A stretch of DNA of 62,447 bases from Pseudomonas sp. PB101 (GCF_009764265.1 NZ_RWIR01000005.1:1-62447); one strand, 5' to 3'; shown: positions 19,588 to 29,071, counted from the first letter of the stretch. A program made the numbers and translations. Notes: generated by a model not told the origin, from the letters alone.

Positions 19588-20163
19588 TCAATGTGTGGGA
19601 GTGGGGCGCCGGGCCTGCCAGGCGGCGATCAGCAGTCCAAGCAGAATGAAACCGCCAGGAACCAATGTGGCCAGGTGCAAGCCGCCATCAGCCAGCAGCC
19701 CCCAGCCACTGTGTGTTGTGCCGAACAGCCACGATAGATGGTTTCCAAGCGTCCCGTTGCCGATGACTTCGCGCAGCAGGCCCAGCGCGACCATCAGCGC
19801 GGCAAACAGGCCGTCCAGTCGCAGGCGTTGGTGCCAGCCCTGCTGAAAGTACCCGGAGTGTTCCAGTACGACGCATTGCAAAGCGATCAAGGCGCCATAG
19901 AACCCCAGATGCTGCTGCCATTGCAGCGACCAGGCCTGGGCCATGAGTTGCGCGCAACTGGTGAGCGTGGCGGCAAGCAGGATGCTGGCCAGCAGGCGGG
20001 TCGCCGGGACCAGTCGGGATCGCAGGACACCCATGGCTAGACCGAACAACCGAGTCACTATCAGGAACATGAGGATCAGGCCCAGTGCGGCCATCAGCGA
20101 GTGAGTGGCGCCGATCAGCGGCGTCAGCATCAGGGCGTTGCGCAGAGTCGCCGAGTTATCCAT
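19588..20163 (-). CDS. rnfE: Divergent Rnf complex subunit E
   Basis: 191 aa with about six membrane helices, shorter than the usual 200-230 aa. Family marks are the REVIGNGTL segment and the overall helix pattern. RnfE and RnfA normally form an inverted pair holding an iron-sulfur centre with two Cys each. Here the first Cys position (LGLCPLL in canonical proteins) reads LMLTPLI, so it is Thr, while the second Cys is kept in LQCVVLE. The GRAEAF segment that usually follows is replaced by LEHSGYF. The start at 20163 overlaps the rnfG end by eight bases. Confidence 0.85.
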   Translation of the reverse strand: MDNSATLRNALMLTPLIGATHSLMAALGLILMFLIVTRLFGLAMGVLRSRLVPATRLLASILLAATLTSCAQLMAQAWSLQWQQHLGFYGALIALQCVVLEHSGYFQQGWHQRLRLDGLFAALMVALGLLREVIGNGTLGNHLSWLFGTTHSGWGLLADGGLHLATLVPGGFILLGLLIAAWQARRPTPTH

Positions 20164-20767
20164 GGTCCGGGTTCCCGAGCAGTTGTTGCCGGTGTTCATC
20201 GAAGTAGCGCAAGGCATCGTGGATGGCATTGATCACCGCTCTTGAGGTGATGGTCGCCCCCGCGATCTGATCGAACTGCCCCTGATCCTTTTTCAGCGCC
20301 CAGCCACTGTCACCGGGTCCGGTTCGCGATTTGCCGGAAAAAATCTGTAGCCAGGCATTGGGCCAGTCGGCGATCCGCGCCCCCAGTCCAGGTGTTTCCG
20401 ATTGCTTGAGGGTTTTGACGCCGAGCAACCTGCCATTGGCGTCGACAGCGATCAGCAGTTCGATGGCACCGGCGTAGCCAAGGGTTTGACTGCGCAGCAA
20501 CACTGCGACGGGTCGGTCTGACCGCATCGCCAGATAACCACCGAGCAAGGTGCTGTTGGTCAGGGCAGTCGTTTCGATCCGGACGGGGTGTTCGAGTGGT
20601 TGATTGTCGTAGCTGTCCGAGGGGATCAGGTCCAGCAGATTACGGCTGTCGATCAGACGCTGTTCGGCAGCAATGCGCGGCGCGCTGCCGAGCTGCACGA
20701 AGTACGTCGCGCCAAGGCCAAGTACGGCCAAAAGCAGCAGAAGCGCGATGCTCGACGACCTGCTCAT
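20156..20767 (-). CDS. rnfG: Rnf complex subunit G (covalent-FMN protein)
   Basis: 203 aa. One N-terminal membrane helix (about 6-24) and a periplasmic FMN-binding domain. The flavin attachment motif is AGATITSRAV; its Thr normally receives FMN through a phosphoester bond made by ApbE. The SETPGLGARI stretch typical of FMN-binding domains is present. The ATG at 20767 overlaps the rnfD stop codon as ATGA. Its conserved flavin site contrasts with the changed iron site in RnfA/RnfE. Confidence 0.92.
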   Translation of the reverse strand: MSRSSSIALLLLLAVLGLGATYFVQLGSAPRIAAEQRLIDSRNLLDLIPSDSYDNQPLEHPVRIETTALTNSTLLGGYLAMRSDRPVAVLLRSQTLGYAGAIELLIAVDANGRLLGVKTLKQSETPGLGARIADWPNAWLQIFSGKSRTGPGDSGWALKKDQGQFDQIAGATITSRAVINAIHDALRYFDEHRQQLLGNPDHG

Positions 20768-21750
20768 GACACCTCCGGCTGTTGTCTGGCTGCGATGAAC
20801 CGCTCCAGCGCCGGTACGCACAGGTTCATCAACAGCACGGCAAAGGCGATGCCGTCCGGATAACCGCCCCAGGTACGAATCAAGTAAGTCAGCAGCCCGA
20901 CGCCCGCGCCGAACAGCAGTTTTGCCCCGGGGCTTCTGGCGCCGGACACCGGTTCGGTGATGATGAAGAACGCCCCGAGCATCGTTGCGCCGGTCAGCAG
21001 GTGAAACAGCGGCGAGCCATGAGAGTCGGAGCCGGAACCGTTCCAGCACAGCAGGCTGATGATGAACAGGCTGGCCAGCATGCCGACCGGTGCGTGCCAA
21101 CTGATCACCCTTCGTTGCAGGAGAAACAGTCCACCCGCCAGAAACGCCAGGTTCACCCATTCCACCCCGCGACCGCCGAAGTGGCCGAATGCCGGGTTGC
21201 CGGCAAACAGTTCATCCATGGTCAGGCTTCTGTTGATCCGCAGGCTGTCCAGTGCCGTGGCCTGCACCCAGGCATCCGGTGCAAGGCCGCCACCGAACAC
21301 TTGCTGCAAGCCACTCGACAGGTCCATGCCATGGGACGATGGCCACTGGGTCATGGCTTGGGGAAAGGCCACCAGCACCAGAGCAAAACCGAGCATCGCC
21401 GGGTTGAAGGGATTCGAGCCGACGCCGCCATACAGGTGCTTGCCGAAAATCATCGCAAAAACGCCAGCACTGAGCGTCAGCCACCATGGGCAATAAGGCG
21501 GCAGCGCCAGCGCCAGCAATGTGGCAGTGACCAGTGCGCTACCGTCGCTCAGGGTCGGTCGCAGCGGTCGCTTGCGCCAATGCACGACGGCGGCCTCGGC
21601 CGCCAGTGCCGCAGCGGCCGCCAGAATCAGGTTGATCAACACGCCCCAGCCGTACAGCCAGAACGCCGCCAGCATGCCCGGCAGCGTGGCCAGCAACACC
21701 AGTTTCATCGCCTGTTGCAGGCGATCGTCCACCGCTTCAAGGGCTGGCAT
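20764..21750 (-). CDS. rnfD: Rnf complex subunit D
   Basis: 328 aa NqrB/RnfD-family membrane protein with about nine helices and the conserved [14 protein letters not shown] motif near residue 115. The flavin-attachment region reads [13 protein letters not shown], where canonical proteins have a DxxTGAT-type motif; the Ala-Thr is kept but the residues before it differ. The start lies inside the end of rnfB (14-base overlap), and rnfG follows with an ATGA overlap. In other Rnf operons rnfC stands between rnfB and rnfD; here there is no room for it. Confidence 0.93.
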   Translation of the reverse strand: MPALEAVDDRLQQAMKLVLLATLPGMLAAFWLYGWGVLINLILAAAAALAAEAAVVHWRKRPLRPTLSDGSALVTATLLALALPPYCPWWLTLSAGVFAMIFGKHLYGGVGSNPFNPAMLGFALVLVAFPQAMTQWPSSHGMDLSSGLQQVFGGGLAPDAWVQATALDSLRINRSLTMDELFAGNPAFGHFGGRGVEWVNLAFLAGGLFLLQRRVISWHAPVGMLASLFIISLLCWNGSGSDSHGSPLFHLLTGATMLGAFFIITEPVSGARSPGAKLLFGAGVGLLTYLIRTWGGYPDGIAFAVLLMNLCVPALERFIAARQQPEVS

Positions 21751-22750
21751 GGGCGTCCACCAGACGTTCGGCTTCTGCGAGTGCGCGCTCCAGGGCTTCG
21801 ATTTGCTGCGCCGGTGCTTCGTTGGCCTGGGCCTTCTTGAGTTCGGCTCGGCGCATGGCCAGCTGGATTTTGGCCCGTTTCAGATCGGCATCCGTTGACG
21901 ACACGGCGGCAACCGTCAGCGCGGGGGCTGGGGGAGCGGCGCTTTCCAGTTGCGCCAGGTTCTGTTCGGCAGCTTCGAACTGCTGTTGCAGGACGATCAA
22001 CTGCGATTGCTGTTCGAAGGTCGGCGGATGCCCAAAGGCCTTCAGCGATTTGTGCAGTTGCGCCCGACTCATCGCCACGTCGATCCTGGCCTTTTTCAGC
22101 GCCGCATCGGCATTGGCGGCTTTCTGTGTGCGCACACGTTCGAGGGCAGCCTGCACCGGGTCGACAGCTGCTTGGGCAGGCTGCGCGGCGCGTTGCCGGG
22201 CCAGGCGTTCGGCGATTTTCTGTTGCTCTTCACGCTGCAGGCGGGCATTGCGTTGTTCGAAGCGGCGCCGTGCGTGATCGCGCTTGAGGGTACGGGCCTG
22301 CCGCGCCTGTGGTGTCAGGGCCAGCCCTCCGACAATGGGCAGTACCGTGTTCGACGGTAGCGGGCGCATTTCGATGCAGTCCACCGGGCACGGTGCCACG
22401 CAGAGGTCGCAGCCGGTGCACTCATCGATGATCACCGTGTGCATCAGCTTGGCCGCGCCGACGATGGCATCGATCGGGCAGGCCTGAATGCACTTGGTGC
22501 AACCGATACACTCGGCTTCGCGGATAAAGGCGATCTGTGCAGGTGCCGAGCCGCGAGTGATGTCCAGTTGCAGAACCGGCACTTCCAGCAGTTCGGCCAG
22601 GGCCGCGATGGTTTCGTTGCCGCCGGGCGGGCACTTGTTGATCGGTTCACCGCTGGCGATGCCTTCGGCGTACGGCTTGCATCCGGGATGGCCGCACTTG
22701 CCGCATTGGGTCTGCGGCAAGAGTGCGTCGATGCGTTGAATCAGACTCAT
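21737..22750 (-). CDS. rnfB: RnfB-like iron-sulfur protein with RnfC-like tail
   Basis: 337 aa against about 190 usual. Residues 1-60 carry the first cluster motif (CGKCGHPGC and KCPPGG); two ferredoxin motifs follow ([24 protein letters not shown]). The N-terminal membrane helix normally before IDALLPQ is absent. From about residue 150 the protein is charged and helical; [14 protein letters not shown] and [15 protein letters not shown] resemble the C-terminal tail of RnfC. Two related repeats follow, beginning [18 protein letters not shown] and [18 protein letters not shown]. The upstream rnfA overlaps by ATGA. Confidence 0.9.
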   Translation of the reverse strand: MSLIQRIDALLPQTQCGKCGHPGCKPYAEGIASGEPINKCPPGGNETIAALAELLEVPVLQLDITRGSAPAQIAFIREAECIGCTKCIQACPIDAIVGAAKLMHTVIIDECTGCDLCVAPCPVDCIEMRPLPSNTVLPIVGGLALTPQARQARTLKRDHARRRFEQRNARLQREEQQKIAERLARQRAAQPAQAAVDPVQAALERVRTQKAANADAALKKARIDVAMSRAQLHKSLKAFGHPPTFEQQSQLIVLQQQFEAAEQNLAQLESAAPPAPALTVAAVSSTDADLKRAKIQLAMRRAELKKAQANEAPAQQIEALERALAEAERLVDAHASP

Positions 22751-23316
22751 GTTTTGATCAGTCCGCTGAATCCGAGAAAAGCCACTGCGACCAGGCCGGC
22801 ACCGATCAGGTCGATCGGCAGGCCGCGAAAGGGCAGGGGCACATCGTTGTCGGCCGTGCGCTCGCGTAAATCAGTGAACAGGCTCAACACCAGCCAGAAA
22901 CCCAACCCTGCACCGAGGCTCAAGGCTGCGGCGTGAAACATGCCTTTGTCCTCCTGAGCAATGAGCAAGGCCACGCCGAGCACGCCGGCATTGCCCAGCA
23001 ACAACGGCCAGAGGCCTTCGAAAGGCAAAGTCGAAAACACCCGTGCCAGCAGCTTCAGCAACGGGCTGATCAGCAGCACGCTCAATGGCAGAAACACAAA
23101 CAGACGCAGCGCCGTCAATTGCAGGGGCACCAGCAGCCAGTGATAGAGCGCGTAGCCGAGCATGCCCACGATCAGCATCAGGCACGTTGTCGCAATGCCC
23201 AGGGCATGGACCTGACGGCGCTGGCCGGCCAACAGCGGGTCGACGGCCAGCGGCCAGTGCAACACGAGGTTGTTGATCAGGGCGGCGCTGATAAGCGTAA
23301 GCAGGATTTCGGTCAT
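22747..23316 (-). CDS. rnfA: Divergent Rnf complex subunit A
   Basis: 189 aa with six predicted membrane helices, the usual length. Conserved parts include [27 protein letters not shown] and [10 protein letters not shown]. Both cysteines that normally ligate the RnfA/RnfE iron centre are replaced: the position of GLCPFMG reads AVDPLLA (Asp at residue 26) and NCAVLG reads NAGVLG. The only Cys left is in ATTCLML. It is the first gene of rnfA-B-D-G-E-nth. The promoter is not obvious in the 130 bases before it, which hold the metG terminator. Confidence 0.88.
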   Translation of the reverse strand: MTEILLTLISAALINNLVLHWPLAVDPLLAGQRRQVHALGIATTCLMLIVGMLGYALYHWLLVPLQLTALRLFVFLPLSVLLISPLLKLLARVFSTLPFEGLWPLLLGNAGVLGVALLIAQEDKGMFHAAALSLGAGLGFWLVLSLFTDLRERTADNDVPLPFRGLPIDLIGAGLVAVAFLGFSGLIKT

Positions 23317-23397
23317 TGTTCATGCCGGCAGGAGCAGTAGTTTTTGTAGGAGCTTAGGCATTATCCGGCAAGGACGGAGGGTGGGCCAGACATGAAA

Positions 23398-23430
23398 ATC
23401 CCACAGTCGCGCCAGGCACGACTGTGGGAT
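23398..23430 (-). terminator. metG terminator
   Basis: A 12-bp perfect stem (ATCCCACAGTCG / CGACTGTGGGAT) with TTTT on the minus-strand side, 17 bases after the metG stop. It insulates metG from rnfA. Confidence 0.8.
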
Positions 23431-23447
23431 CGGTTCAACGCAGAAAC

Positions 23448-25499
23448 TTACTTGATGCGCTGACCAGGCTTGGCGCCGCTGTCAGGGCTCAGCAGGTAGA
23501 TCTCTTCACCGCCAGGGCCGGCCGCCATCACCATGCCTTCGGAGATGCCGAACTTCATTTTTCGTGGCTTGAGGTTGGCGATCATCATGGTCAGGCGACC
23601 ATCGAGCTTGGACGGGTCCGGATAAGCGCTCTTGATCCCGGAGAACACGTTGCGGGTCTCGTCGCCAATGTCCAGGGTCAGGCGCAACAGCTTGTCGGCG
23701 CCTTCCACGTGTTCAGCCTTGACGATCAGCGCGACGCGCAAATCGACTGCCGCGAAGGTATCGAACTCGATTTCCGGCGACAGCGGGTCCTTGGCCAGTT
23801 CGCCATTGCCGGCAGGTGCGGCTGCGCCGGTGTCGGTCTGGCTGGCGGTCAGGTCTTCTTTCGAAGCGTCGGTCATGGCTTGCACCTTCACCGGGTCGAT
23901 GCGGGTCATCAGCGGCTTGAACTCGTTCAACTGATGGTTGGCGAGCAAGGTGGCGTGATCGTTCCAGGTCAGCGGCGCAACGTTGAGGAACGCCTCGGCA
24001 TCGGCGGCCAGCAATGGCAGCACCGGCTTGAGGAAGATCACCAACTGGCGGAACAGGTTGACGCCGGTGGCGCAGATGGCCTGGACTTCATCCTGCTTGC
24101 CTTCCTGTTTGTTCAGCGACCACGGTGCCTTGTCGGCGATCCAGGCGTTGGCGCGGTCGGCCAGGCCCATGATCTCGCGCATGGCGCGGGCGAAGTCGCG
24201 GGCTTCATAGGCGTCGGCAATGCCTGGCGCGGCGGCCAGGAAGGCTTCGGTCAGTTCAGGCGCGGCGTTGGTGTCGACCATCACGCCGGCATTGCCCTTG
24301 TTGATGAACCCGGCGCAGCGGCTGGCGATGTTGACGACTTTGCCGACCAGGTCGGAGTTGACCTTCTGCACGAAGTCTTCGAGGTTCAGGTCGAGGTCGT
24401 CGACGCCACGGCCCAGCTTGGCCGCGTAGTAGTAGCGCAGGTATTCCGGCGACAGGTGGTCCAGGTAGGTGCGGGCCTTGATGAAAGTGCCGCGGGACTT
24501 GGACATCTTCTGGCCGTTGACGGTCAGGTAGCCGTGTACGTTGATCCCGGTCGGCTTACGGTAGCCGGCGCCTTCGAGCATGGCTGGCCAGAACAGGGCG
24601 TGGAAGTTGACGATGTCCTTGCCGATGAAGTGGTACAGCTCGGCGGTGGAGTCCTTGCCCCAGAACGCGTCGAAGTCCAGCTCCGGCGTGCGGTCGCACA
24701 GGTTCTTGAAGCTGGCCATGTAGCCGATCGGCGCATCCAGCCACACGTAGAAGTACTTGCCCGGCTCGTCGGGAATCTCGAAGCCGAAGTACGGCGCATC
24801 GCGGGAGATGTCCCACTGCTGCAGGCCGGCGTCCAGCCATTCGGCGATCTTGTTGGCCACGGCATCCTGCAGGGTGCCGCTGCGGGTCCAGGTTTGCAGC
24901 ATTTGCTGGAAGTCCGGCAGCTTGAAGAAGAAGTGTTGGGAATCCTTGAGCACCGGGGTGGCGCCGGAGATCGCCGACTTCGGATCCTTCAGGTCAGTCG
25001 GTGCGTAGGTCGCGCCGCATTTTTCGCAGTTGTCGCCGTACTGGTCTTCGGTGCCGCATTTCGGGCAGGTGCCCTTGATGAAGCGGTCGGCCAGGAACAT
25101 TTTCTTTTCCGGGTCGAAATACTGGGTGATCGAGCGTGTGGCGATGTGCCCGGCGTCACGCAGCTTCAGGTAGATCTGGCTCGACAGCTCACGGTTTTCT
25201 TCGGCGTGAGTGGAGTGGAAGTTGTCGAAGTCCACCAGGAAGTCGGCAAAGTCGGCGCTGTGTTCAGCCTGGACGTTGGCGATCAGTTGTTCCGGGGTGA
25301 TGCCTTCCTTTTCCGCGCGCAGCATGATGGCCGAACCGTGGGCGTCGTCGGCGCAGACATAGATGCATTGATTGCCGCGGTGCTTCTGGAAGCGCACCCA
25401 CATATCGGTCTGGATGTATTCCAGCATATGGCCGAGGTGAATCGAACCATTGGCATAGGGCAGGGCGCTGGTGACGAGGATCTTGCGTGGCTCGGACAT
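23448..25499 (-). CDS. metG: Methionyl-tRNA synthetase
   Basis: 683 aa class I synthetase charging tRNA-Met. The HIGH-type motif is in [13 protein letters not shown] in [10 protein letters not shown], and a zinc-binding knuckle CPKC...CEKC lies near residue 145. The C-terminal tRNA-binding/dimerisation domain (about 575-683) has the OB-fold segment [16 protein letters not shown]. Full length. It is transcribed divergently from mrp with a 187-base gap, an arrangement common in gamma-proteobacteria, and ends in an intrinsic terminator. Confidence 0.98.
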   Translation of the reverse strand: MSEPRKILVTSALPYANGSIHLGHMLEYIQTDMWVRFQKHRGNQCIYVCADDAHGSAIMLRAEKEGITPEQLIANVQAEHSADFADFLVDFDNFHSTHAEENRELSSQIYLKLRDAGHIATRSITQYFDPEKKMFLADRFIKGTCPKCGTEDQYGDNCEKCGATYAPTDLKDPKSAISGATPVLKDSQHFFFKLPDFQQMLQTWTRSGTLQDAVANKIAEWLDAGLQQWDISRDAPYFGFEIPDEPGKYFYVWLDAPIGYMASFKNLCDRTPELDFDAFWGKDSTAELYHFIGKDIVNFHALFWPAMLEGAGYRKPTGINVHGYLTVNGQKMSKSRGTFIKARTYLDHLSPEYLRYYYAAKLGRGVDDLDLNLEDFVQKVNSDLVGKVVNIASRCAGFINKGNAGVMVDTNAAPELTEAFLAAAPGIADAYEARDFARAMREIMGLADRANAWIADKAPWSLNKQEGKQDEVQAICATGVNLFRQLVIFLKPVLPLLAADAEAFLNVAPLTWNDHATLLANHQLNEFKPLMTRIDPVKVQAMTDASKEDLTASQTDTGAAAPAGNGELAKDPLSPEIEFDTFAAVDLRVALIVKAEHVEGADKLLRLTLDIGDETRNVFSGIKSAYPDPSKLDGRLTMMIANLKPRKMKFGISEGMVMAAGPGGEEIYLLSPDSGAKPGQRIK

Positions 25500-25686
25500 G
25501 GGGCTCGGCTACTTGATGAAACGGAGGTCGGCCACTATAAAGCGCCGGCGCATATTTTTCACCCTGTGAGCCTGTTTCATTGGATGAGTAACAGGTAAAG
25601 GCTTTGATCTTTTCAACATCCCGCCGAACGCTTGGAACAGGTACGATACTCACCATCTTTTCCAAGTCCTGTTTTCGGAGTTGCCC

Positions 25687-26781
25687 ATGAGCGCCGTCAA
25701 TCGCGCAGCGGTGGAAGCCGTCCTTCGCCAATACACCGACCCATACCTGAACCAGGACCCGGTCAGCGCCGGGTGCGTGCGCAACATCGAGGTCCAGGGC
25801 GACCGCGTCAGCGTTCAGCTTGAGCTGGGTTACGCCGCCGGGCTGTTCAAGAGTGGCTGGGCGCAGATGCTGGAAATGGCCATTCAGGGTCTGGATGGCG
25901 TGGCAAGTGCCAAGGTCGAAATCACCAGTGTGATCGCTGCGCACAAGGCTCAGGCGCAGATACCGGGCCTGGCGAACGTAAAAAACGTGGTGGCCGTGGC
26001 GTCCGGCAAGGGCGGCGTGGGCAAATCCACCACGGCGGCCAACCTGGCCCTGGCCCTGGCCCGCGAAGGCGCCAAGGTCGGGATTCTCGATGCGGACATC
26101 TACGGTCCGAGCCAGGGCATCATGTTCGGTATCCCGGAACGCACCCGTCCCGAGGTCAAGGACCAGAAGTGGTTCGTGCCGCTCAAGTCCCATGGCGTGG
26201 AAGTGATGTCCATGGCGTTCCTGACCGACGACAACACGCCGATGGTCTGGCGCGGGCCGATGGTCTCCGGCGCCCTCCTGCAACTGGTGACCCAGACCGC
26301 GTGGGGCGACCTGGATTACCTGGTCATCGACATGCCGCCAGGCACCGGCGACATCCAGCTGACCCTGGCGCAGAAAGTGCCGGTGGCCGGTGCAGTCATC
26401 GTGACCACCCCGCAGGACCTGGCATTGCTGGACGCGCGCAAGGGCGTGGAAATGTTCCGCAAGGTCAACATTCCGGTGCTGGGCGTGGTGGAAAACATGG
26501 CCGTGCACATCTGCTCCAATTGCGGACATGCCGAGCACCTGTTCGGAGAGGGTGGCGGCGTGAAACTGGCCAATCAGTATGGCGTCGAGCTGCTGGCCTC
26601 ATTGCCGCTGTCGATGTCCATTCGCGAGCAGGCCGACGGCGGCAAGCCGACGGTGATCGCCGAGCCGGACAGCCCGATTGCCCTGGTTTACCAGGAACTG
26701 GCCCGTCACGTTGGCGCGCGGATCGTATTGCAGGAAGCGTTGACGCCGGCGATGCCGAACATCAGCATCAGCGACGATTGA
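25687..26781 (+). CDS. apbC: Iron-sulfur cluster carrier protein, Mrp/ApbC
   Basis: 364 aa. An N-terminal MIP18-like (DUF59) domain (about 5-80) precedes a deviant-Walker P-loop ATPase ASGKGGVGKSTTAANLALA. Near the C-terminus CSNCGHAEHLF supplies the CxxC that holds the bridging cluster in the dimer. It binds and transfers Fe-S clusters to apo-proteins. The ATG at 25687 was chosen over an upstream TTG because it begins the DUF59 domain. Nearby consumers of Fe-S clusters are RnfB and Nth. Confidence 0.95.
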   Translation: MSAVNRAAVEAVLRQYTDPYLNQDPVSAGCVRNIEVQGDRVSVQLELGYAAGLFKSGWAQMLEMAIQGLDGVASAKVEITSVIAAHKAQAQIPGLANVKNVVAVASGKGGVGKSTTAANLALALAREGAKVGILDADIYGPSQGIMFGIPERTRPEVKDQKWFVPLKSHGVEVMSMAFLTDDNTPMVWRGPMVSGALLQLVTQTAWGDLDYLVIDMPPGTGDIQLTLAQKVPVAGAVIVTTPQDLALLDARKGVEMFRKVNIPVLGVVENMAVHICSNCGHAEHLFGEGGGVKLANQYGVELLASLPLSMSIREQADGGKPTVIAEPDSPIALVYQELARHVGARIVLQEALTPAMPNISISDD

Positions 26782-26789
26782 TAAGCTTT

Positions 26790-26858
26790 TGTAGGAGCCC
26801 GGCTTGCCGGCGATGGCGGATTTGAATACGCCATCGCCGGCAAGCCGGGCTCCTACAG
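26790..26858. repeat. REP doublet, short linker
   Basis: Arms TGTAGGAGCCCGGCTTGCCG and its complement around a short centre (CGATGGCG...CGCCATCG). The whole forms one long hairpin between convergent apbC and the SDR gene, without the 56-nt linker type. Confidence 0.93.
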
Positions 26859-26872
26859 ATCATTGCTCTGCT

Positions 26873-27631
26873 TTAAATACGCAACCCGCCATCCATCTCC
26901 AGAATCCGACCGGTGTAATAGTCGTTCTCGAAGATATACGCCGCCGAATGGGCGATTTCTTCCGGCTTGCCCATGCGCTTGAGCGGAATCCCGGCGGTCA
27001 TTTTCTCCAGCGCCTCAGGCTTCATGCCCAGGGTCATTTCGGTTTCGATGAAGCCCGGTGCAATGCCGGCGACACGAATGCCGTAACGCGCCAGTTCCTT
27101 GGCCCAGGTCACGGTCGCCGCAGCGACACCGGCCTTGGCCGCCGAGTAGTTGGTCTGGCCGACGTTGCCGGCGCGGGAAATCGACGAGATATTGATGATC
27201 GCGCCGCTGTTGTTCAGCTCGACCATCTTCGCCGCGACTTCCCGGGTGCACAGGAACACGCCGGTCAGGTTGACGTCGATGACAGCCTGCCACTGCGCCA
27301 GGCTCATCTTGGTCATTTCGCCATCCTTGACCTTGAGCAGCAGGCCATCACGCAGGATCCCGGCGTTGTTGATCAGGCCGTGGATCGCGCCGAAATCCTC
27401 GGCGACCTGGGCGACCATGTGTGTCACTTGCTCTTCATTGGCGACGTTGCACAGGTACGCGCGCGCCTCTACACCCTGGGCCTTGCAGGCCGCGACGGCG
27501 TCGTCGAGTTTTTCCTGATTGAGGTCTACCAGTGCGAGTTTCGCGCCCTTGCTGGCGAAATACTCGGCCATGGAACGGCCTAAACCCTGGCAACCGCCAG
27601 TGATAATGATTACTTTGTCAGTGAGTTGCAT
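26873..27631 (-). CDS. SDR-family oxidoreductase, FabG-like
   Basis: 252 aa classical short-chain dehydrogenase. The cofactor motif is TGGCQGLG, then NNAG (INNAGI), the catalytic Ser in [10 protein letters not shown] and YSAAK with catalytic Tyr/Lys. It probably reduces or oxidises a 3-oxoacyl or similar substrate with NAD(P)(H); the precise substrate is unknown, and acyl-carrier genes are absent nearby. The ATG at 27631 was chosen because GGGGG lies seven bases upstream; an ATG six bases earlier has it too close. Divergent from the HugZ-like gene. Confidence 0.93.
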   Translation of the reverse strand: MQLTDKVIIITGGCQGLGRSMAEYFASKGAKLALVDLNQEKLDDAVAACKAQGVEARAYLCNVANEEQVTHMVAQVAEDFGAIHGLINNAGILRDGLLLKVKDGEMTKMSLAQWQAVIDVNLTGVFLCTREVAAKMVELNNSGAIINISSISRAGNVGQTNYSAAKAGVAAATVTWAKELARYGIRVAGIAPGFIETEMTLGMKPEALEKMTAGIPLKRMGKPEEIAHSAAYIFENDYYTGRILEMDGGLRI

Positions 27632-27796
27632 TCGCATGCCCCCGGCAGCAGGTCTGAGTGGTTTCCTTGTAGAGAGCCTCTCGATCTGCGCCTGATGTGG
27701 CCCGGCTGCACATGAGATCTGCCCCCGATGGCGTGCTGGGACTTTCACCAGCAGCTCGTCCGTTTTTTTGACGGATTCTATTTAAGGAGTCATAAA

Positions 27797-28528
27797 TTGA
27801 GCGTTGAAGCGGCTAAGCATGCACGAGAATTGCTCCTCAAGGAATACCGTGGAGTGCTCTCGACGCACTCCAAATCGATGCCCGGTTTTCCGTTCGGCTC
27901 CGTGGTTCCGTACTGCCTGGACGAGTTGGGCCGACCGCTGATCCTGATCAGCCGCATCGCGCAGCACACTCACAATTTGCAAAAAGACCCTAAATGCTCG
28001 CTGTTCGTGGGCGAGCGCGGGGCTGAGGATGTCCAGGCCGTTGGTCGCCTGACCTATCTGGCCGAAGCTCAGCAGATCGAAGACGAAGCCGCGATCGAAG
28101 CCGCCTCCGAGCGTTACTACCGCTACTTCCCGGAATCGCAGGGTTATCACCAGGCTCACGATTTCGACTTCTGGGTGCTCAAGCCGGTTCGTCACCGCTA
28201 CATCGGTGGTTTTGGCGCAATTCACTGGGTCAATGACCTGACCCTGGCCAACCCGTTCGCCGGCAAGGCCGAAGTGAGCATGGTCGAGCACATGAACGCC
28301 GATCACGCCAAGGCCATCGCCCATTACGTCGATCTGGCCGGGTTGCCGAACAACGTGCCAGCGCAAATGGCCGGTATCGATACCGAAGGCATGCATCTGC
28401 GGATCGGCCAGAGCCTGTACTGGTTGCCGTTTCAAGCGCCTTGTAATACCCCGACACAAGTCCGCGAAGCCTTGGTTTCTCTGGCCCACGCCGAACATTG
28501 GCCGAAAAATGAAGAGGCCGACGCTTGA
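27797..28528 (+). CDS. HugZ-like / pyridoxamine-phosphate-oxidase-fold protein
   Basis: 243 aa. An N-terminal split-barrel flavin-binding-like domain (about 10-150) with STHSKSMPGFPFGSVVPY is followed by a DUF2470 domain (about 165-240) with VEHMNADHAKAI, the arrangement of HugZ-type haem oxygenases and related heme-utilisation proteins. The start is TTG at 27797: AAGGAG lies seven bases before it and no in-frame ATG fits. No haem-uptake genes are near, so a role in haem breakdown is only possible. Confidence 0.85.
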   Translation: MSVEAAKHARELLLKEYRGVLSTHSKSMPGFPFGSVVPYCLDELGRPLILISRIAQHTHNLQKDPKCSLFVGERGAEDVQAVGRLTYLAEAQQIEDEAAIEAASERYYRYFPESQGYHQAHDFDFWVLKPVRHRYIGGFGAIHWVNDLTLANPFAGKAEVSMVEHMNADHAKAIAHYVDLAGLPNNVPAQMAGIDTEGMHLRIGQSLYWLPFQAPCNTPTQVREALVSLAHAEHWPKNEEADA

Positions 28529-28594
28529 ATTCACGAAACGGCGACGTCATCTAAGGTGAACTGGCAAGGCATTCTTGCGTTGAGGAACCATTTG

Positions 28595-29071
28595 ATGCGC
28601 CCTTTTTTGTTGCTCTTTCTGCTGTTCCCGGTGTTGGAGCTGTTCGTATTCGTCAAGGTGGCAGGGTCTATCGGGTTTTTCCCGGCCCTGCTGCTGATCA
28701 TTCTCGGCTCGATGTTCGGTGTGTTCGTGCTGCGCGTCGCCGGCCTGGCCACGGCGCTGCGTGCCCGTGAAAGCCTGAACCGCGGCGAGCTGCCAGCCCA
28801 GACCATGCTCGAAGGCCTGATGCTGGCATTGGCCGGTGGCCTGCTGATTCTTCCGGGTTTCATCAGCGATGTGATCGGCCTGGTCATGCTGCTGCCGTTC
28901 AGCCGTCGCCTGCTGGCCAATAAAATGCGCCAGCGCGCCGAAGAGCAGGCCATGCGTCAGCGAGCGTTCGCCGACGACCTGCAAGCCCGTGGCGGCCCGG
29001 CGCCTCGCGAACCGCTGGGCCGCGAGCCCAACGTGATCGAAGGCGAGTTCGAACACCGCGATACCAAGTAA
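28595..29071 (+). CDS. fxsA: FxsA-family membrane protein
   Basis: 158 aa. Three hydrophobic segments near residues 3-21, 25-50 and 75-98, and a cytoplasmic C-terminal tail rich in Arg and Glu. The start MRPFLLLFLLFPVLELFVF is typical of FxsA, which in E. coli reduces exclusion of phage T7 by the F plasmid when overproduced. GAGGA precedes the ATG. It sits just upstream of groESL, as in many gamma-proteobacteria, but groES has its own promoter. A small CGGCACC/GGTGCCG hairpin follows the stop. Confidence 0.93.
   Translation: MRPFLLLFLLFPVLELFVFVKVAGSIGFFPALLLIILGSMFGVFVLRVAGLATALRARESLNRGELPAQTMLEGLMLALAGGLLILPGFISDVIGLVMLLPFSRRLLANKMRQRAEEQAMRQRAFADDLQARGGPAPREPLGREPNVIEGEFEHRDTK

Noticed and set aside
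20156..21160. Longer 334-codon reading of rnfG
   Set aside because: The extra N-terminal part is out-of-frame rnfD sequence; the signal-anchor and the ATGA overlap support the start at 20767.
23342..23375. Possible REP remnant (TGTAGGAGCTTAGGCATTAT)
   Set aside because: Only the first nine or ten bases match a REP end and no palindrome is formed.
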